DNA of 40,915 bases from Spirobacillus cienkowskii (GTDB lineage: Bacteria > Bdellovibrionota_B > Oligoflexia > Silvanigrellales > Silvanigrellaceae). Below, piece by piece: positions 26,735 to 37,632 of this stretch. The notes beneath the pieces are model-generated. The model worked only from the letters and a program-made list of their open reading frames with translations, ran no database searches and had not been told where the DNA came from. Each line of letters opens with the position of its first letter. Position 1 is the stretch's first letter. Location: assembly GCA_003339605.1 (NCBI GenBank), contig QOVW01000076.1, positions 1 through 40,915 on the forward strand. Direction: 5' to 3'. Both the position numbers and the translations under genes were made by a program.

Positions 26735-26772
26735 CTGGGTACTTGTGATTTTCGCAGTATCCAGTTTTTTTT
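26735..26772 (+). terminator. Rho-independent terminator of efp
   Basis: CTGGGTACT (26735-26743) pairs with AGTATCCAG (26756-26764), nine pairs with one G-U, around a twelve-base loop. Eight T follow at 26765-26772. Efp transcripts should mostly end here, making accB-accC-clpP a separate unit. Confidence 0.9.
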
Positions 26773-26948
26773 GGAGTAAACTTAAGTACAGTTTTCAAGC
26801 TATTGACTTTACGTAAAGAATTATGGAAATCTATATATTGTTATTGACGTTGTACTTTAAAAGTATTTTTTTAAATATATCAATAGAAACATACGACTTC
26901 TTCCGTTTTGTTTGACTCGGAAGGAATAAATTTAGAGGAACTACAAGA

Positions 26949-27449
26949 ATGGTTGATGTGGCTAAAATAGAAAAATTAATGGCTTTAATGGCAACACATG
27001 GTTTTGATGTGATACAGGCGGAGTCCTCAGAAGAGAAAATAAATCTTGCTCGAAATGTTTCGCAAACAACAGTATTTCAACCACAAAACTCTCAAAATAA
27101 TACTCCTACTCCTGAAATAAAAACAAATTCGAATGCCGCATTAGAAGTGCGACAGGAAAATCAAGTCTTAACAGCAAATCAAAATGCTTCAAATAATACT
27201 CCTCAAGGTGAAACAATCACAAGTCCATTTGTTGGGACATTTTATAGAGCACCCAGTCCAGATTCTGATCCATTTGTAGATGTTGGCGCAAAAATTAAAA
27301 AAGGACAGACACTTTGCATTGTTGAGGCAATGAAACTCTTAAACGAAATTGAGTCAGAAATTGATGGCGAAGTTGTTGCAATTCTCGCAGAAAATGGAAA
27401 ACCTGTAGAATTTGGTTCTCCATTATTTATTGTGGCTCCAAGTAAATAA
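26949..27449 (+). CDS. accB: Biotin carboxyl carrier protein of acetyl-CoA carboxylase
   Basis: A 166-residue BCCP. An N-terminal oligomerisation region (residues 1-35) leads into a long Gln/Asn/Thr/Ala-rich mobile linker (about 40-88) and a C-terminal biotinyl domain. The biotin lysine is Lys129 in EAMKLLNEI, where Leu replaces the commoner Met after the motif. The domain also has [13 protein letters not shown], including the protruding thumb typical of E. coli-type BCCP. It shuttles CO2 between AccC and the carboxyltransferase in the first step of fatty acid synthesis. accC follows after 30 bases; a 230-base gap after the efp terminator probably holds the promoter. Confidence 0.95.
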   Translation: MVDVAKIEKLMALMATHGFDVIQAESSEEKINLARNVSQTTVFQPQNSQNNTPTPEIKTNSNAALEVRQENQVLTANQNASNNTPQGETITSPFVGTFYRAPSPDSDPFVDVGAKIKKGQTLCIVEAMKLLNEIESEIDGEVVAILAENGKPVEFGSPLFIVAPSK

Positions 27450-27479
27450 AAAATTAAAAATAAGCGGATATCAAATACT

Positions 27480-28820
27480 ATGAAAAAGATTCTTATTGCG
27501 AATAGAGGTGAAATTGCTGTTAGAATCATACGAGCATGTAGAGAACTTGGCATCAAAAGTGTTGCAATATATTCTCAAGCTGATGCTCATAGTTTGCATG
27601 CAAAATTAGCAGATCAAAGCATTTGTATTGGTCCTGCAGAAAGTAAAAAAAGCTATTTAAATATTCCAGCAATTATTGCAGCTGCAGAAATAAGTGGCGC
27701 TGATGCCATTCATCCGGGGTATGGTTTTTTATCAGAAAATGCGTATTTTGCAGAGGTCTGTAAAAAGTGTAAATTTACTTTTATAGGCCCAACACCAGAG
27801 CAAATGAAGCAACTCGGAGAGAAAGTTGCCGCACGTCAAGTTGCGCGAAAGGCTGGATTGCCATTTTTACCAGGTTCAAAAACAGCGATAGAAACGATAG
27901 ATGAAGCAATTGTCACAGCAAAAGAAATTGGCTTTCCTGTTATTTTGAAAGCAAGCGGCGGCGGTGGTGGACGTGGAATGAAAATTATCTACAAAGAAGC
28001 CGACTTAGAAAAAGCGTATTTGACCTGTCGAAAAGAAGCAGAAGCGGCATTTGGAAATTCAGAAGTTTATTTAGAAAAATATTTAGAAAACCCTCGTCAC
28101 GTAGAAATTCAAATTGTTGCAGATAAATTTGGCAATATTGTCCATTTAGGAGAGCGTGATTGTAGTGTGCAGCGCAGACATCAAAAAGTGATAGAAGAAG
28201 CTCCTTGCAATTTATTATCTGAAAATGATCGCAATAAAATTGGTTCCTACGCCGTAGCATTAGCTCGAGAAGTGGGTTATCACGGTGCAGGTACAGTTGA
28301 GTTTTTAATGGACGATGATAGGAACGTGTATTTTATGGAAATGAATACACGAATTCAAGTTGAACATCCTGTCACAGAACAGGTTACAGGAATTGATCTG
28401 ATTAAAATCCAAATTATGGTTGCAAGGGATCAAGAACTGCCTTTTACACAAAAAGACATTAAAATTAAAGGACATGCAATCGAATGTAGAATTAACGCAG
28501 AAGATCCTAAATCTTTTGCGCCATGGCCTGGGAAGATTACTGCGTATTCGAGCCCTGGCGGTTTAGGGGTTCGAGTCGATGGTTTTGTGTATCATGGATA
28601 TACTGTGGTGCCCTATTATGATTCTATGCTAACTAAGTTGATTGTGACCGCAGACAATAGAGAACTTGCTATCAAAAAAATGGAGTGCGCATTGCAAGAA
28701 TTTATAGTTGATGGAATACGCACAAACATTCCGTTTCATTTAGAAGTCTTGAAGCATCCTGAATTTGTTCAAGGTAAGCATTCAACTCGATTTTTAGAAC
28801 GCGCTGGCTTTATAAAATAA
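27480..28820 (+). CDS. accC: Biotin carboxylase of acetyl-CoA carboxylase
   Basis: A 446-residue ATP-grasp enzyme that carboxylates the biotin on AccB using ATP and bicarbonate. Seen: MKKILIANRGEIAVRIIRAC at the start, HPGYGFLSENA, the glycine-rich ATP loop KASGGGGGRGMK, the RHVEIQ strand, ERDCSVQRRHQK, and the metal/bicarbonate site FMEMNTRIQVEHPVTE. It has full family length (E. coli 449). It is co-transcribed with accB, and clpP starts 26 bases downstream. Confidence 0.97.
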   Translation: MKKILIANRGEIAVRIIRACRELGIKSVAIYSQADAHSLHAKLADQSICIGPAESKKSYLNIPAIIAAAEISGADAIHPGYGFLSENAYFAEVCKKCKFTFIGPTPEQMKQLGEKVAARQVARKAGLPFLPGSKTAIETIDEAIVTAKEIGFPVILKASGGGGGRGMKIIYKEADLEKAYLTCRKEAEAAFGNSEVYLEKYLENPRHVEIQIVADKFGNIVHLGERDCSVQRRHQKVIEEAPCNLLSENDRNKIGSYAVALAREVGYHGAGTVEFLMDDDRNVYFMEMNTRIQVEHPVTEQVTGIDLIKIQIMVARDQELPFTQKDIKIKGHAIECRINAEDPKSFAPWPGKITAYSSPGGLGVRVDGFVYHGYTVVPYYDSMLTKLIVTADNRELAIKKMECALQEFIVDGIRTNIPFHLEVLKHPEFVQGKHSTRFLERAGFIK

Positions 28821-28846
28821 AGATAACAAAATGAGAAGGAGCTAAA

Positions 28847-29431
28847 ATGCCGAACCACGATGATTTGTCCTCAATATTGGAAGCCTCTACCCAAAAAAAA
28901 CTTTTTGATCAACGAATTATTGTCCTTTCTGAGGCAATTCACGCGGCATCTGCTAAAAAAGTGATTGAACGTCTTTTAGCGTTAGAAGCGGCAGATCCTA
29001 CAAAAGAGATTTGGTTGTTTTTAAACAGTCCAGGCGGAGAGGTCAATTCAGGATTTGGAATCTATGACACCATTCGTTTTATTAGACCGGATGTAAAAAT
29101 AGTTGTAACTGGACTCGCAGCGAGTGCTGCAACGGTTATTTTACTTGCTGCTGATGCACAATATCGTTTCTCGATGCCAAACTCAAGACTGCTGATTCAC
29201 CAACCATTAATTGGTGGAAATATTCAAGGCCAAGCATCAGACATTGAAATTCATGCAAAAGAAATTTTAAAAACCAGAGAAAAAATTGCAGAACTTTACA
29301 CTAAAGAAACCAAACAACCAATTGAACGTGTGCGAAGAGATATCGAACGAGATTATTGGATGACAGCGCAAGAAGCACTCGAATATGGACTTTTATCCAG
29401 AATAATTACTTCTTGGAATGAAGTTCGTTAG
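28847..29431 (+). CDS. clpP: ATP-dependent Clp protease proteolytic subunit
   Basis: A 194-residue ClpP peptidase that forms double heptamers with an AAA+ unfoldase. The catalytic triad is visible: Ser93 in GLAASAATV, His118 in SRLLIHQP, Asp169 in ERDYWMT. FLNSPGGEVNSG and GQASDIEIHAKEIL are also typical. Two departures from housekeeping ClpP are seen: the Ser is followed by Ala-Ala rather than Met-Gly, and the handle region has one residue fewer (LLAADAQYRF). It also lies away from tig, clpX and lon, following accC by 26 bases. It may be a second, specialised ClpP; this is inference. AAGGAG precedes the start. Confidence 0.85.
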   Translation: MPNHDDLSSILEASTQKKLFDQRIIVLSEAIHAASAKKVIERLLALEAADPTKEIWLFLNSPGGEVNSGFGIYDTIRFIRPDVKIVVTGLAASAATVILLAADAQYRFSMPNSRLLIHQPLIGGNIQGQASDIEIHAKEILKTREKIAELYTKETKQPIERVRRDIERDYWMTAQEALEYGLLSRIITSWNEVR

Positions 29432-29470
29432 TTTATCAACTCTAGCAATATTAGTTCTTATTAGGTGATA

Positions 29471-29971
29471 ATGTCAAAAAAATTTTTTCCTGCAAAGTTT
29501 TTATTTTTTTTATGTATTTTCCTTTTTTATACCAGTCAAGCTTTTTCATATGGATCGTATTTATTTTGTATTAACAAAAACGTTAATAAAAGATATCTGA
29601 CGATAGAAGGAATTGGTTGGAATTGGGCAAAAGGTGAAGACAAAACAAATATTTTAGAAGAGTATAAAAATTTTATCACAGTTTACGACAACAACGGAAT
29701 ATGGATAAGTGGCTTTGCTGTTTTACCATCGTATTCTAATGGATATACTCTATCATTAAACGATACTTTTCAAAGTAAAAAAGAAGCAAAAAAATTTTGC
29801 ATTACATTAATTAAAAAATGCCAACAAGATTTTGGAACAGAGTTTTCATTGTTAGGAGTTTCTTCGTGGGATATTCCTAACTGGAACTGGGGATCAATTG
29901 CTATTAAATATGGGCTATTAGGGTGGGGTGTTTGTGATAATTGGAAAAGATTACAAGACTTTTATCTTTAA
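29471..29971 (+). CDS. Secreted Cys-containing protein, unknown function
   Basis: A 166-residue protein with a strong signal peptide (FFPAKFLFFLCIFLFYTSQAFS). The mature domain has four Cys residues (LFCINK, FCITL, KCQQD, VCDNW), consistent with two disulfides, and many Trp/Gly/Tyr (GIGWNWAKGE, NWNWGSIA). It lacks a lipobox and predicted helices after the signal, so it is probably periplasmic or secreted. No family is recognised. ATG 29471 is chosen for AGGTG five bases upstream; a GTG two codons earlier is possible. It ends six bases from the convergent haem oxidase gene. Confidence 0.6.
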   Translation: MSKKFFPAKFLFFLCIFLFYTSQAFSYGSYLFCINKNVNKRYLTIEGIGWNWAKGEDKTNILEEYKNFITVYDNNGIWISGFAVLPSYSNGYTLSLNDTFQSKKEAKKFCITLIKKCQQDFGTEFSLLGVSSWDIPNWNWGSIAIKYGLLGWGVCDNWKRLQDFYL

Positions 29972-29977
29972 TTTAAA

Positions 29978-31468
29978 TTAACATAGTTTAGAGCAATAAG
30001 CAGCTATTTTTTTTGCAACTATTTCAGCTTGCTCTAAGCAATCTGCAACCGCCGCTGTTTTTAAGTAGTTGCCTGTAAAAAATAATCCAGGAACCAAAGC
30101 TTCTAGTTTCCAAACTGCCTCATGAACTCTATCTTGATGTTCTGTTTGTAAAGGAATATAATTTTCCCAGTGCTTTACTATTTCAAATTCAAATTCGGTA
30201 TTTTCGGGAAGAATTTTTGATTGAAAGAGTCGTTGTTTAGCAATGGCAATAATTTCTTCATTAGATATATGATTAATCTTAGGATTGCATTCTCCACCAA
30301 GCAAAACACGATATAAAAAAGCATTTTCTGGCACATGAGCAGAGTAGGTTGAGTGAATAAATATCACACCTAAAATATCTTGAGACCATTCTCCAGCAAG
30401 TGCTCCAAATCCTTGTGGATACAAATTATGCAAAGGAGGTACTTTGCCGCCTAAACCAACTACCGCAATACTGTGTGAATCTATTTTTCTTAAAGTATTG
30501 AGTGCATGGTTTATTTCTTCTGATGAAACTTCTGAAGACTGTAAAATTTTAAAGTTATCATCACGCCATGGTTGTCCTGTATAAACAACAATATCGCAAG
30601 CAAGAGTTTGTAATAAACTGTTGAGATCTAAACTTGAATTTGATTGATATTGAATGTTAATTTGAGAATTATTTTTTTCTATAGAAATTACATTACAAGA
30701 TAAATGAAGTACAAATTCAATATTATTTTTTTTACATAAATTTTTACACTCTTGCAAAAGAGTATGCGTAAAAAAGCTCATCCCATCGCGAAAACTTGCT
30801 AAACCGCTAGTTGATTTTTTAGATTTTTTTTGAAATAAATTACTAAATTTAGAAAATATAAATCCTTTTAATAAGCTACCATAACCGATTTCAATTTGTT
30901 TTAATTTAGGTAACACATGCCTTACAACAAGTTTACGAGATCCTCCACCCCATATCCCAAAAGTTACGGAAACAAGAAAAGTTTGTGCAAATTTTTTGCC
31001 AAAATGACGTTCAAAAAAAGCAAAAAGTGTTTCGTTAAAAAAAACTTCTAAATTACTAGGTTTTTTTAAAAAAACTTCAGAAATTATTTTAAACAAATCA
31101 GAAATAGAAAGTAACTTATATTTTAATAATTTAAAAAAGTTAAAAGTTAAAGGGACACAAGCATTGGGAGTCATAATAAATCGTTTTTGTTTTTTAGGAT
31201 TGGGTATAATAAGATCGTGTTCAATTCCAAGCTCATGAATACAATCAGAAAAAGGCTGTCTTGTGAAAAGAACTCCTTGTGCACCATGTTCTAAAAGAAA
31301 GCCATTAGATTGAGTATGTTGTAAGACACCGCCAATAGTACTATTTTTATCGATAATAATAATTTTAGAAAATGAAGCTGCAGAGTTTTGGGCAAGAAGT
31401 TGCGCAGTTCTCAAACCAGAAACACCTCCTCCAATAATAACAACAATTTTTTTATGAGCTTGATACAC
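29978..31468 (-). CDS. hemY: Protoporphyrinogen/coproporphyrinogen oxidase, HemY-like
   Basis: A 496-residue FAD-dependent oxidase of the amine-oxidase superfamily. Seen: the dinucleotide fold KIVVIIGGGVSGLRTAQLL near the start, the GGVLQHTQSNGFLLEHGAQ segment, the middle ASFRDGMSFF, and the C-terminal FAD-contacting FFTGNYLKTAAVADCLEQAE. This pattern fits HemY-type protoporphyrinogen oxidase, the penultimate step of haem synthesis; other members use coproporphyrinogen. I chose GTG 31468, which has GAGG six bases upstream, over GTG 31483, which has none. It is divergent from bfd, with a Fur-like site between them, and the bfr product binds haem, so the context supports a haem role. Confidence 0.75.
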   Translation of the reverse strand: MYQAHKKIVVIIGGGVSGLRTAQLLAQNSAASFSKIIIIDKNSTIGGVLQHTQSNGFLLEHGAQGVLFTRQPFSDCIHELGIEHDLIIPNPKKQKRFIMTPNACVPLTFNFFKLLKYKLLSISDLFKIISEVFLKKPSNLEVFFNETLFAFFERHFGKKFAQTFLVSVTFGIWGGGSRKLVVRHVLPKLKQIEIGYGSLLKGFIFSKFSNLFQKKSKKSTSGLASFRDGMSFFTHTLLQECKNLCKKNNIEFVLHLSCNVISIEKNNSQINIQYQSNSSLDLNSLLQTLACDIVVYTGQPWRDDNFKILQSSEVSSEEINHALNTLRKIDSHSIAVVGLGGKVPPLHNLYPQGFGALAGEWSQDILGVIFIHSTYSAHVPENAFLYRVLLGGECNPKINHISNEEIIAIAKQRLFQSKILPENTEFEFEIVKHWENYIPLQTEHQDRVHEAVWKLEALVPGLFFTGNYLKTAAVADCLEQAEIVAKKIAAYCSKLC

Positions 31469-31536
31469 AAATACCTCTGGCACGTTAGAAACAGCGGCTA
31501 GTTTTATTTATTATAAATGAACAGTCAAAAAAAACT

Positions 31537-31551
31537 TGATAATAATTCTCA
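31537..31551. promoter_or_regulatory. Fur-box-like site between hemY and bfd
   Basis: TGATAATAATTCTCA matches the 7-1-7 Fur consensus TGATAATNATTATCA at 14 of 15 positions, and the flanking TT...A extends a near-perfect 17-base palindrome. It sits about 60 bases upstream of the bfd start and about 70 bases upstream of the hemY-like gene start. Fur regulation of bfd is well established in other proteobacteria. Confidence 0.7.
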
Positions 31552-31611
31552 AGTGCATTAAATTAGAAACCGAAGTTGAAAAATAACAAATATGTTCAGG
31601 GGTATAGCAAA

Positions 31612-31854
31612 ATGCTGATGTGTTTGTGTTATGGAGTTTCGTGCAATCAAATAAAAAAAATTGTGCAAAGTGGTGTTGATACCATTGAGGGTGTGCAAAA
31701 AGAATGTGGCGCAGGAAGTGGATGTGGCTGTTGTTTACAATCATTAGAAAAAATTGTAAACAAAGAGCTTACAAAAATAGTAGAACTTACGATGAATGCT
31801 CAAGAAGCTGTTGAGCCAAATAATACTCATAACCAATGCTCTTTATTACGTTAA
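31612..31854 (+). CDS. bfd: Bacterioferritin-associated ferredoxin
   Basis: An 80-residue [2Fe-2S] protein that passes electrons to bacterioferritin to release stored iron. The four cluster cysteines are recognised: CLC near residue 4-6, then C at 37 and 40 in GSGCGCC, with the typical ITxxQI- and LQK-like segments (VSCNQIKKIVQSG). The ATG at 31612 follows AGGGG at about ten bases; a TTG upstream would add a head absent from the family. Compared with ~64-residue Bfd, it has an extra ~20-residue C-terminal tail, and that tail lies opposite the last 68 bases of bfr. Confidence 0.85.
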   Translation: MLMCLCYGVSCNQIKKIVQSGVDTIEGVQKECGAGSGCGCCLQSLEKIVNKELTKIVELTMNAQEAVEPNNTHNQCSLLR

Positions 31855-32266
31855 GTTGTGTTTCTAACCAATCGATATGCTCTTCTTCGTCTTCTAATAT
31901 TTCTTCAAGAAGTTCTCTGCTTGTATGATCTTTTGCAGCAAAACAAACATCAATACCTTTTTTTAAACGTTCAACTGCTAAGAACTCTAAAGCTAAATCA
32001 GATTCAATTTGTTCCTTTACGTTTTCACCAATATTGAGCTTATCAAGCTTTTGTAAGTTTGGTATGCCGTCTAAAAATAAAATTCTGTCTACAAGATTTT
32101 GTGCATGTTTCATTTCATCAATTGATTCTTTGTATGTTCTTTCAGCAATTCTGTGGAAACCCCAATTTTTACACATTTTTGCATGAAGAAAATATTGATT
32201 AATTGCAGTTAATTCCCCTGTTAAAACTTCATTTAAAGCTTTGATAACTTGAAGGTCGCCTTTCAT
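31787..32266 (-). CDS. bfr: Bacterioferritin
   Basis: A 159-residue bacterioferritin, very like E. coli Bfr. The 24-mer stores ferric iron and carries haem between subunit pairs. Ferroxidase ligands Glu18, Glu51, His54, Glu94 and the DEEEH motif (Glu/His) are visible, as is the haem ligand Met52 in ESIDEMKHA. It starts MKGDLQVI like E. coli. It is convergent with bfd and overlaps its 3' end by 68 bases, so transcripts of the pair are partly antisense. The Bfd/Bfr pair handles iron release and storage. Confidence 0.95.
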   Translation of the reverse strand: MKGDLQVIKALNEVLTGELTAINQYFLHAKMCKNWGFHRIAERTYKESIDEMKHAQNLVDRILFLDGIPNLQKLDKLNIGENVKEQIESDLALEFLAVERLKKGIDVCFAAKDHTSRELLEEILEDEEEHIDWLETQLNVIKSIGYEYYLAQQLLEHSS

Positions 32267-32325
32267 TTATATTCCTTTACAAAATTTAATAAAAACAATA
32301 ATTATAAAGAGTTCTATTAGAATCA

Positions 32326-32383
32326 AGATTGAACGTTAACAATCTTCAATTAAATTGTCTATTTTTTCTCGTAATCATTATTT
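32326..32383. promoter_or_regulatory. Candidate sites between bfr and APC permease
   Basis: AGATTG-AACGTTAA-CAATCT at 32326-32345 is a perfect 6-base inverted repeat around a nearly palindromic centre. At 32369-32383 TCGTAATCATTATTT matches the Fur 7-1-7 consensus at 11 of 15 positions, including AATCATTAT. The two lie in the 260-base gap between divergent bfr and the APC permease. In an AT-rich genome an 11/15 match can arise by chance. Confidence 0.3.
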
Positions 32384-32526
32384 TATAAATTTAACATTTT
32401 GAAATTATTAGAATATAATAGAATAATAAGTATCATTTATTAGTTTTGTTAGACAAATTTCTAATTTTCATATAAACCATGTGTTGCTACGACACTAGAA
32501 AGACTTTTGCTTTAGAGAGGGGAAAT

Positions 32527-34176
32527 ATGCAATTTAAAAGACAAATAGGTGCTAGCGGAGTCTTATTTGCTTCAATTGGAGCAATGATAGGTTCTGGGTG
32601 GCTTTTTAGTTCTTTATATGCTGCCCAACTCGCAGGTCCTGCAGCAATTGTTTCTTGGATCATTGCAACTCTCTTTATCATAATAATTGCAATAACTTTT
32701 GCAGAATTAGGAACATTATTTCCAATTGCTGGAGGTATTGCAAACTATCCATTTTTTACTCATGGTAAGTTAGCAGGATTTTTACTTGGCTGGATTTCTT
32801 GGCTATCATTTTTAGTTTTGACTCCAATTGAAGTGCAAGCAACAATTCAATATATGACCAACTTTTTTCCGTCGCTAACGCGAGTGGAAGACAATATCCA
32901 TCATTTAACGAGTTCTGGTTACATTATAGCAATCGTACTCATGTTGGTTTTGGTTTATATTAATACACGTGGTGTAAAGTTTATGACAGATACTAATAAA
33001 TATTTTAGTATCTGGAAAATTGTTGTTCCTTCTTTAGCAATTCTTATATTTTTCTTAAGTTCACAAGGCACTCAAAATTTAACTCTCGAAGCCACGGGGG
33101 GTTTTGCTCCGTTTGGATGGCATGGAATATTGTCTGCATTGGCGGTATCTGGAATTGTTTTTTCGTTTAATGGATTTCAAATTGGTATTATGATGGCAGC
33201 CGAAACGCGCGATCCACAAAAAAATATCCCTAAAGCAATTATTGGCTCAGTGTTATTGGGCGGAACGATATATATTTTATTACAAATTTCTTTTTTAATG
33301 GCTGTGCCTGGACAATCATTACAAAATGGCTGGGCAAGTTTGTCTTTTACGGGTGATGCAGGACCTTTGGCTGGTTTAGCTTTAGTGCTCGGCGTGTCTT
33401 GGTTAGCGTGGACTCTTTATATTGATGCCATCATTTCTCCAATTGGTGCGGGTATAGTTTATACAGCTTCAAGTGCGCGCGTTTTGTATGCATTGAGTGC
33501 TAATGGCTACATACCAAGTCAAGTTAAAAAAATCGATAAGCGTGGTATTCCTATCACGAGTGTTTGGGTCAATTTTGCATTAGGCATGCTCGCGTTTTTG
33601 CCATTTCCTGGGTGGCAAGGGATGGTGGGATTTTTGTCTTCAACCATGATTGCTGGGTATGCAATAGTGCCTATTTGTATTCTTGCACTAAGAAAACAGC
33701 AACCAGAATTACACCGTCCATTTAAATTACCAATGTATAAAGTCTTTTGTTTTATTGCATTTTATATTTGTAATCTTTTGCTGTATTGGTCTGGTTGGAC
33801 AATTATAAGTAAACTATTTGTAGCAGTAATAATTGGTTTCTTAATTTACTTATCACGCCTTATTTATCTTAAAGAACTAAAAGACAATTTGCCGACGTGG
33901 AAAAATGCAACTTGGATTTTATTTTATTTAGCAGGCTTATGTGTTTTAACACGATATGGTGAATTTGATGGTGGATTAAAAATAATTCCTGTTGGTATAG
34001 ATTTTGCAGTATTGGCGGCATTTTCAATGATAGTGTTGTGGGCATCAGAAAGATATATGCTTTCGCCTGAACAAGCCAAGAAAAATATTTCTCTCATTCT
34101 CGCAGAACAGCAAGGTTCAAAACAAGTCACGCATAGCTATGATGTTCAACCAGAACCATGTTCAAAAGAGGGTTGA
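32527..34176 (+). CDS. APC superfamily amino acid permease
   Basis: A 549-residue integral membrane protein with about twelve hydrophobic segments. The first helix has the APC signature region ASGVLFASIGAMIGSGWLF; later GGIANYPFF, IVFSFNGFQIGIMMAAETRDPQKNIPKAI, SALRVLYAL-like TASSARVLYAL and the PITSVW loop fit the family. It would be a proton- or sodium-coupled amino acid transporter or exchanger; substrate unknown. The ATG at 32527 follows GAGGGG, while the longer frame from 32479 lacks a ribosome site. The C-terminal ~60 residues are cytoplasmic and charged. It ends three bases from the convergent DUF3626-like gene. Confidence 0.85.
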   Translation: MQFKRQIGASGVLFASIGAMIGSGWLFSSLYAAQLAGPAAIVSWIIATLFIIIIAITFAELGTLFPIAGGIANYPFFTHGKLAGFLLGWISWLSFLVLTPIEVQATIQYMTNFFPSLTRVEDNIHHLTSSGYIIAIVLMLVLVYINTRGVKFMTDTNKYFSIWKIVVPSLAILIFFLSSQGTQNLTLEATGGFAPFGWHGILSALAVSGIVFSFNGFQIGIMMAAETRDPQKNIPKAIIGSVLLGGTIYILLQISFLMAVPGQSLQNGWASLSFTGDAGPLAGLALVLGVSWLAWTLYIDAIISPIGAGIVYTASSARVLYALSANGYIPSQVKKIDKRGIPITSVWVNFALGMLAFLPFPGWQGMVGFLSSTMIAGYAIVPICILALRKQQPELHRPFKLPMYKVFCFIAFYICNLLLYWSGWTIISKLFVAVIIGFLIYLSRLIYLKELKDNLPTWKNATWILFYLAGLCVLTRYGEFDGGLKIIPVGIDFAVLAAFSMIVLWASERYMLSPEQAKKNISLILAEQQGSKQVTHSYDVQPEPCSKEG

Positions 34177-34179
34177 TTA

Positions 34180-35118
34180 TCAGTCATTTATTAAAATAAT
34201 AAAATCTAACCCGTCAGTTTTAGGAAATTTTGAGTTCATTTCAGAAATTAAGTTTAAGATTATAGTTATATTTTTTTTGAGGTACATTTCATTTAGCTCT
34301 CTCTTAGATAAAAAGATGTGTTTTATGTCTCTTTCAATTAAAATTTGGCCGTGAATATGACATTCAATGTAATTTCCTTCCGCTCCTGTTCCATAATTAT
34401 TATGAATTGCAAAATTGATATTTCTAGCTTTATAAATTAAACTTTTAAGACAGTTATATCCAAAAAAATCATTTTGACAATTTGCGATAAGATTTTCAAA
34501 ACTAAAATAAGTGCATAATTTATTTATATCTCCTTGAAAACGATTGCCATAAGTATCAAAGGGAGAAAAAGTGCATATTTGCTTTACGTAATCTTTTAAA
34601 ACAAAAAATGATTTTCCATATTGCTGCGCACCTCCATGTTGATGATTTAAAAAATCTAATGCTGCATAGATTGGTCTGCTATAGGGGTGAAAATCTTTAT
34701 TAAGTGGTTTTTTAGATAAACTAAAGCCTTTTGTTAAAGCATAAGACTGATAGCGAGACATATTGAGTTTAGTCAATTCAAAAGTACTTGTTTCTATAGA
34801 GTCTCGACCAATATTATAAACAGAAACTTCATTTGGTTTATCTGAAAAGTGGAAGCAATTTAGTAATTCTCGTTTTTTTAAAAGATTTAAAAAATCAAAA
34901 TTTAAAGAATTAAAATTTATTGTAATTCTTGATTTATGCAATACTTCTATAATTTGACGTAGTAATTTTTCAGCTTCTTGTTCATTGTTATGGCAATAAA
35001 CTTTTAGTCTATTAAGTGCTTTACAATAATTGTCTTTATGATTTTCTAAGCAACGGTCATCTGCTCGTTTTAATATTGTTTTTTGAAATATTTTCGCATA
35101 TGTTTCTTTTTTATTCAT
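34180..35118 (-). CDS. DUF3626-like protein, unknown function
   Basis: A 312-residue protein with no signal peptide. Features recalling DUF3626 are ITINFN near residue 65, then RPIYAALDFL, QQYGKSFFVLKDYV, CTFSPFDTYGN and near the C-terminus YIECHIHGQILIERDI. These correspond in order to the ITxNF, RPxYGALN, FGSxxFVL, TFTFGDS and YIExQVHG segments I recall for the family, but several residues differ (for example Tyr for Gly). The function is not established; a transferase or toxin-like activity is speculative. The ATG at 35118 has AGG seven bases upstream. It is AT-rich and flanked by katG and a permease, so it may be mobile in origin. Confidence 0.45.
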   Translation of the reverse strand: MNKKETYAKIFQKTILKRADDRCLENHKDNYCKALNRLKVYCHNNEQEAEKLLRQIIEVLHKSRITINFNSLNFDFLNLLKKRELLNCFHFSDKPNEVSVYNIGRDSIETSTFELTKLNMSRYQSYALTKGFSLSKKPLNKDFHPYSRPIYAALDFLNHQHGGAQQYGKSFFVLKDYVKQICTFSPFDTYGNRFQGDINKLCTYFSFENLIANCQNDFFGYNCLKSLIYKARNINFAIHNNYGTGAEGNYIECHIHGQILIERDIKHIFLSKRELNEMYLKKNITIILNLISEMNSKFPKTDGLDFIILIND

Positions 35119-35322
35119 AATAAACCTAACTATTTTAGTAGCCACAAGTATAAATAAATTATTTATATTGTTTTATCAATATAAATATTGTTTTTTTACA
35201 AATTTTTAAGGAATTATTTATAAATTAATTGATTAAAATTTAATACCTATTTATAATTATTAAATAATAATAATTTATTTTGTTTATTATTAACAAAAAT
35301 CAACTACCTATTACTTTTATAT

Positions 35323-37542
<2,220 letters not shown>

Positions 37543-37632
37543 TTATTTTTTTATACAATTTAAATTAACATAAATAATTCTAAATTTAAATTAAAAAAAA
37601 TACAAAGAATTTCTTCATAAGGAAATCAATAA

